Source of the DNA: Opitutia bacterium UBA6410
Lineage (GTDB): Bacteria > Verrucomicrobiota > Verrucomicrobiia > Opitutales > Intestinicryptomonadaceae
Direction of reading: 5' to 3'
DNA length: 25,348 nucleotides
NCBI GenBank assembly: GCA_002437405.1
Contig: DJPO01000069.1
Coordinates: 1 to 25,348, forward strand
Shown: in pieces, positions 22,743-25,348 of the stretch
How the letters are laid out: every line of letters begins with the position of its first letter
Position numbering within the stretch: the stretch's first letter is position 1
Made by a program: the position numbers and the translations under genes
Notes under the pieces: generated by a model
Databases searched by the model: none
Told to the model about the DNA's origin: nothing
Seen by the model: the letters and a program-made list of their open reading frames with translations, nothing else

Positions 22743-24032
22743 ATGAAAATTTTAGACTATAAAAACGCCGATTTTTGGAAATCCCTCGACGAAGCCTGCC
22801 ACCCCGACGCTGCGGGCGAAAAAATCCCCGCGGCGGTCGCGTCCGTAATTTCGCGCGTCCGCGAAGACGGAGACGCCGCAATCGAGGAGTTGACCCTCAA
22901 ATTCGACGGCGTGAAAATCCCCGCATCGCAGCTGCGCGTCGGGCGCGACGAAATAAAGGCGGCTCTCTCGAAAGTTTCCGCCGCAAACAAAAAGGCTATC
23001 CGCGAGGCAGTCGCGTGCGTCAGGGCGTACCACAAGCACACTTTCCCGAAAAACTGGCGGGCGAAAAATCCGCACGGGGCGACTATCGGCGAAAATTTCT
23101 ATCCGATTGAACGCGTCGGGCTCTATATCCCTGGCGGACACGCGCCGCTGGTCTCGACCGTCGTTATGACCGCGACCCTTGCGAAGCTCGCCCGCTGCCC
23201 CGAAATCTGCGTATGCACGCCCCCCGCGCCCGACGGCTCGATAAATCCGCACATTCTCGCCGCGCTCTCGATTGTGGGCGTCGACGAAATCTACAAAATC
23301 GGCGGAGCGCAGGCAATCGCCGCAATGGGGGTAGGCACGCAAACGGTAAAGCCCGTAGACAAGCTCTTTGGCCCGGGCAACGCCTTTGTAATCGAGGCAA
23401 AACGCCAGCTTTACGGAAAGGTCGGCGTGGATCTTCTCCCCGGCCCGAGCGAAATTCTCATAATCGCCGACGCCTCCGCTAACCCCGAATTCGTCGCCGC
23501 CGACTTGCTTTCGCAGGCGGAACACGGCAGCGGCAGGGAAAAGATTTTCCTCGTTTCGACCTCCAAAAAGCTCGTCGAAAAAGTGCGCTCCCTCCTGCCC
23601 GCAAAGGCGGAGAAACTCACCCGCACGAAAATGCTGCTCGAGATTATCGAAAACGGCTGCATTGCCGCCGTTGTCCCGAATCTCGACGCCGCGTGCCAAA
23701 TCGCGAATTTCGTCGCCCCCGAGCATATGGAGCTTATGACAGCCTCCCCCGAAAAGCTCGCCGCGAAAGTCAAGACCGCGGGCGCGATTCTGCTCGGCGA
23801 CTACACCCCGACGGTTCTCGGCGACTTCACCGCGGGGCCCAGCCACACGCTCCCGACGGGGCGCACGGGCAGGTTCTCGGGCGGCTTGCAGCTCATCGAC
23901 TTTATGCGCAGAAGCTCGTATGTAAAGTACGACAAAAAATCCGTCGTCAAGGCGGCGGGCGTCGTCGGAGCTTTCGCGGGAATGGAGGGGCTGGACGCGC
24001 ACGGCTCGAGCCTCACGCAACGCATTTGGTAG
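22743..24032 (+). CDS. hisD: Histidinol dehydrogenase
   Basis: HisD performs the last two oxidations of histidine synthesis, from L-histidinol to L-histidine, using NAD and zinc. The 429-residue protein shows zinc ligands Q258 and H261 (LSQAEHGS), D361 (VLGDFTAGPSH) and H420 (LDAHGSS), catalytic E327 and H328 (APEHMEL), plus the signatures RVGLYIPGG (124-132), GAQAIAAMGVGT (188-199) and LFGPGN (208-213). An upstream in-frame start at 22692 would add 17 residues that do not fit the family, so the ATG at 22743 is chosen. No other his genes are adjacent. The stop is one base from the start of the histidine-kinase gene, implying coupled translation. Confidence 0.97.
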   Translation: MKILDYKNADFWKSLDEACHPDAAGEKIPAAVASVISRVREDGDAAIEELTLKFDGVKIPASQLRVGRDEIKAALSKVSAANKKAIREAVACVRAYHKHTFPKNWRAKNPHGATIGENFYPIERVGLYIPGGHAPLVSTVVMTATLAKLARCPEICVCTPPAPDGSINPHILAALSIVGVDEIYKIGGAQAIAAMGVGTQTVKPVDKLFGPGNAFVIEAKRQLYGKVGVDLLPGPSEILIIADASANPEFVAADLLSQAEHGSGREKIFLVSTSKKLVEKVRSLLPAKAEKLTRTKMLLEIIENGCIAAVVPNLDAACQIANFVAPEHMELMTASPEKLAAKVKTAGAILLGDYTPTVLGDFTAGPSHTLPTGRTGRFSGGLQLIDFMRRSSYVKYDKKSVVKAAGVVGAFAGMEGLDAHGSSLTQRIW

Positions 24033-24033
24033 T

Positions 24034-25158
24034 ATGGAAATTTCCGACGGCGATTCGATTGCAAACCTGCTGCGCAAAAACAAGCGGCTTTCGCGCGAGC
24101 TGTCCCGAATGGAGGCGGTTTTCAACGCGATACGCTCGGCGGTTGTCGTCTGCGACGAATCGGGCGACGTTTTGTTCTCGAACTCGTTTGCCGACAATTT
24201 GTTCGGGCATATCCCCGAAAGCGCGTCGATTTTCAAGCTTATGCCGGGAATGGAGCAGGCGGTCGAGAGCGCGGCGGGCGGCTCGTATTCGCTCAAGGAG
24301 TTCGAAATAACCTATCCCGAGCGCAAGATGCTAAGCGCGCAGATTGTCCCGTTCGACTTCGGCGACGGTGGCAGGACTTTCGCGCTGATTCTAAACGACA
24401 TCACGCGCGAAAAACTCTCGACCCAAGAGCGAATCGAAAGCGAGACGCTTTCGTCGCTGCTGAACCTCGCCTCGGGCGTCGCGCACGAAATCGGCAATCC
24501 GCTCAATTCCATAAATATCCACCTGCAGCTTGTAATGCGGCGTCTGAAAAAGCTTTCGGACTGCTGCGGCGACGGCGCGAAGCTCGTCGGCTCGATTGCC
24601 GAATCCGTAGAAATCTGTTCTTCGGAAGTCTCGCGGCTCGACTCGATTGTCGAAAACTTTTTGAAGGCTCTGCGCCCGATGCGCCCGAATATGTCCGACT
24701 GCGACCCGATAAAGCCGCTTGCGGAAATTCTCAAGACGCTTGACGCCGAAATCGAGAATCTGAAGATTTCGGTTTCGGTCAACGCCGAAGCCCTCCTGCC
24801 CACGGTTTACGCCGACGAAAACCTTTTGAAGCAGCTCTACTTCAATATCATTCACAACGCGATGGAGGCGATGGACGCTGGCGGCGAGATAAAAATCTGC
24901 GCCAAAGCCGACGACGAATTCGTGAAAATTTCCTTTGCCGACACGGGCTGCGGAATCGACGAAGACGGCATTTCAAAACTCTTCCAGCCGTATTATACGA
25001 CAAAGCCCACGGGGCACGGGCTCGGAATGACGATAATTCAGGCGATTGTCCGCGCCCACGGCGGGAAAATCGACGTCGAGAGTACTCCCAATAAGGGCAC
25101 GACGATAACCGTAAGCCTCCCCAGAACCTACAAGCGGGTCAGGTGTTTGAACCAGTAG
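24034..25158 (+). CDS. PAS-domain sensor histidine kinase (NtrB-like, soluble)
   Basis: This 374-residue protein has no membrane segment. Residues 10-30 are a short coiled coil, 27-125 a PAS domain (AVVVCDESGDVLFSN), 135-215 a HisKA dimerisation domain with phospho-acceptor H151 in GVAHEIGNPLNSI, and 240-366 an HATPase_c domain with N box NIIHNAMEAM, G1 box DTGCGID and G2 box GHGLGMTI. AHEIGNPL, with N where P or R is common, and the NtrB-like domain order suggest an intracellular sensor working with a response regulator. No partner is in the window: an IS end follows about 130 bp later. It starts one base after hisD. The signal sensed is unknown. Confidence 0.93.
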   Translation: MEISDGDSIANLLRKNKRLSRELSRMEAVFNAIRSAVVVCDESGDVLFSNSFADNLFGHIPESASIFKLMPGMEQAVESAAGGSYSLKEFEITYPERKMLSAQIVPFDFGDGGRTFALILNDITREKLSTQERIESETLSSLLNLASGVAHEIGNPLNSINIHLQLVMRRLKKLSDCCGDGAKLVGSIAESVEICSSEVSRLDSIVENFLKALRPMRPNMSDCDPIKPLAEILKTLDAEIENLKISVSVNAEALLPTVYADENLLKQLYFNIIHNAMEAMDAGGEIKICAKADDEFVKISFADTGCGIDEDGISKLFQPYYTTKPTGHGLGMTIIQAIVRAHGGKIDVESTPNKGTTITVSLPRTYKRVRCLNQ

Positions 25159-25284
25159 GGCAGGGCGGCTAAGTTTTTTTTGGGTTTAATTTATTCTCTC
25201 GGGTTTCCTGTTTCCCCGAGCACTTTTGTCCCGAAATTTTGTCGGAAATCTTGCGGTTTTATAAAACAAAAAACTCCCGAAGAA

Positions 25285-25348
25285 TGAACTGTACCCCAAA
25301 ATTGGGACAATAAAAAAAGCACGGTTAGGCGATTTTTGATTTAGACAA
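25285..25348. mobile_element. Probable end of an IS3-family insertion sequence (truncated by the window edge)
   Basis: TGAACTGTACCCCAAAATTG (25285-25304), continuing GGACA, resembles the terminal inverted repeats of IS3-family (IS150-group) elements, which start TG and contain CCCC-AAA...GACA. The next bases are AT rich and then run off the window. No transposase is visible, so the element's direction and completeness cannot be judged. Confidence 0.55.

Noticed and set aside
22752..24296. 514-codon minus-strand frame opposite hisD
   Set aside because: It mirrors a complete histidinol dehydrogenase and shows no motif of its own.
25198..25220. Hairpin CTCGGG/CCCGAG after the histidine-kinase gene as a terminator
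   Set aside because: The stem is only 6 bp, and the T-run is short and offset, so I did not list it as a feature.

Overview
The window looks like a chromosomal segment of a Gram-negative bacterium with GC-rich genes and markedly AT-rich gene boundaries. Outer-envelope and periplasmic functions (an AsmA-family protein, full-length DsbD, YqgE/AlgH), a bacterial SET methyltransferase, a TIGR03663/Agl23-type GT-C membrane protein and mostly weak Shine-Dalgarno sequences would suit the PVC superphylum, perhaps Verrucomicrobiota. That assignment is an inference from gene content, not a database match. I see no rRNA, tRNA or CRISPR array.

Layout. (1) 60-2362, minus strand: a four-gene cluster of XRE regulator, haemolysin III/PAQR membrane protein, dCMP deaminase and YqgE/AlgH. 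(2) 2363-2950: an AT-rich divergent control region with a good promoter and two inverted repeats, then a small winged-helix/excisionase-like gene on the plus strand. (3) 2951-3355: about 400 bp with no convincing gene. (4) 3356-4438, minus: queA. (5) 4587-8549, plus: glycogen synthase followed closely by a SWI2/SNF2 ATPase. (6) 8662-10283, plus: class I aminotransferase overlapping tsaE by one base. (7) 10280-11151, minus: two overlapping, diverged crcB/Fluc fluoride-channel genes. (8) 11245-12696, plus: a CstA-family transporter, ended by a strong bidirectional terminator at 12774-12814. (9) 12889-22634, minus: a run of seven tightly packed genes in transcription order dsbD, lysA, thioesterase, Agl23-like membrane protein, AsmA-like protein, panB, SET methyltransferase. 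(10) 22743-25158, plus: hisD followed one base later by a PAS/histidine-kinase gene. (11) The last 64 bases look like the end of an IS3-family insertion sequence that continues outside the window.

How the genes work together. Most are housekeeping: queuosine tRNA modification, t6A tRNA modification (tsaE), lysine, histidine, pantothenate and amino-acid metabolism, glycogen synthesis, dUMP supply, and disulfide and envelope maintenance. The long minus-strand run mixes envelope genes with biosynthetic genes; lysA ties to the envelope if the meso-DAP pool also feeds peptidoglycan.

I do not see an unmistakable new system. The two places most worth attention are the divergent XRE/winged-helix control region, built like a small regulatory switch, and the crcB pair, whose two subunits have lost different pore residues in a complementary way.
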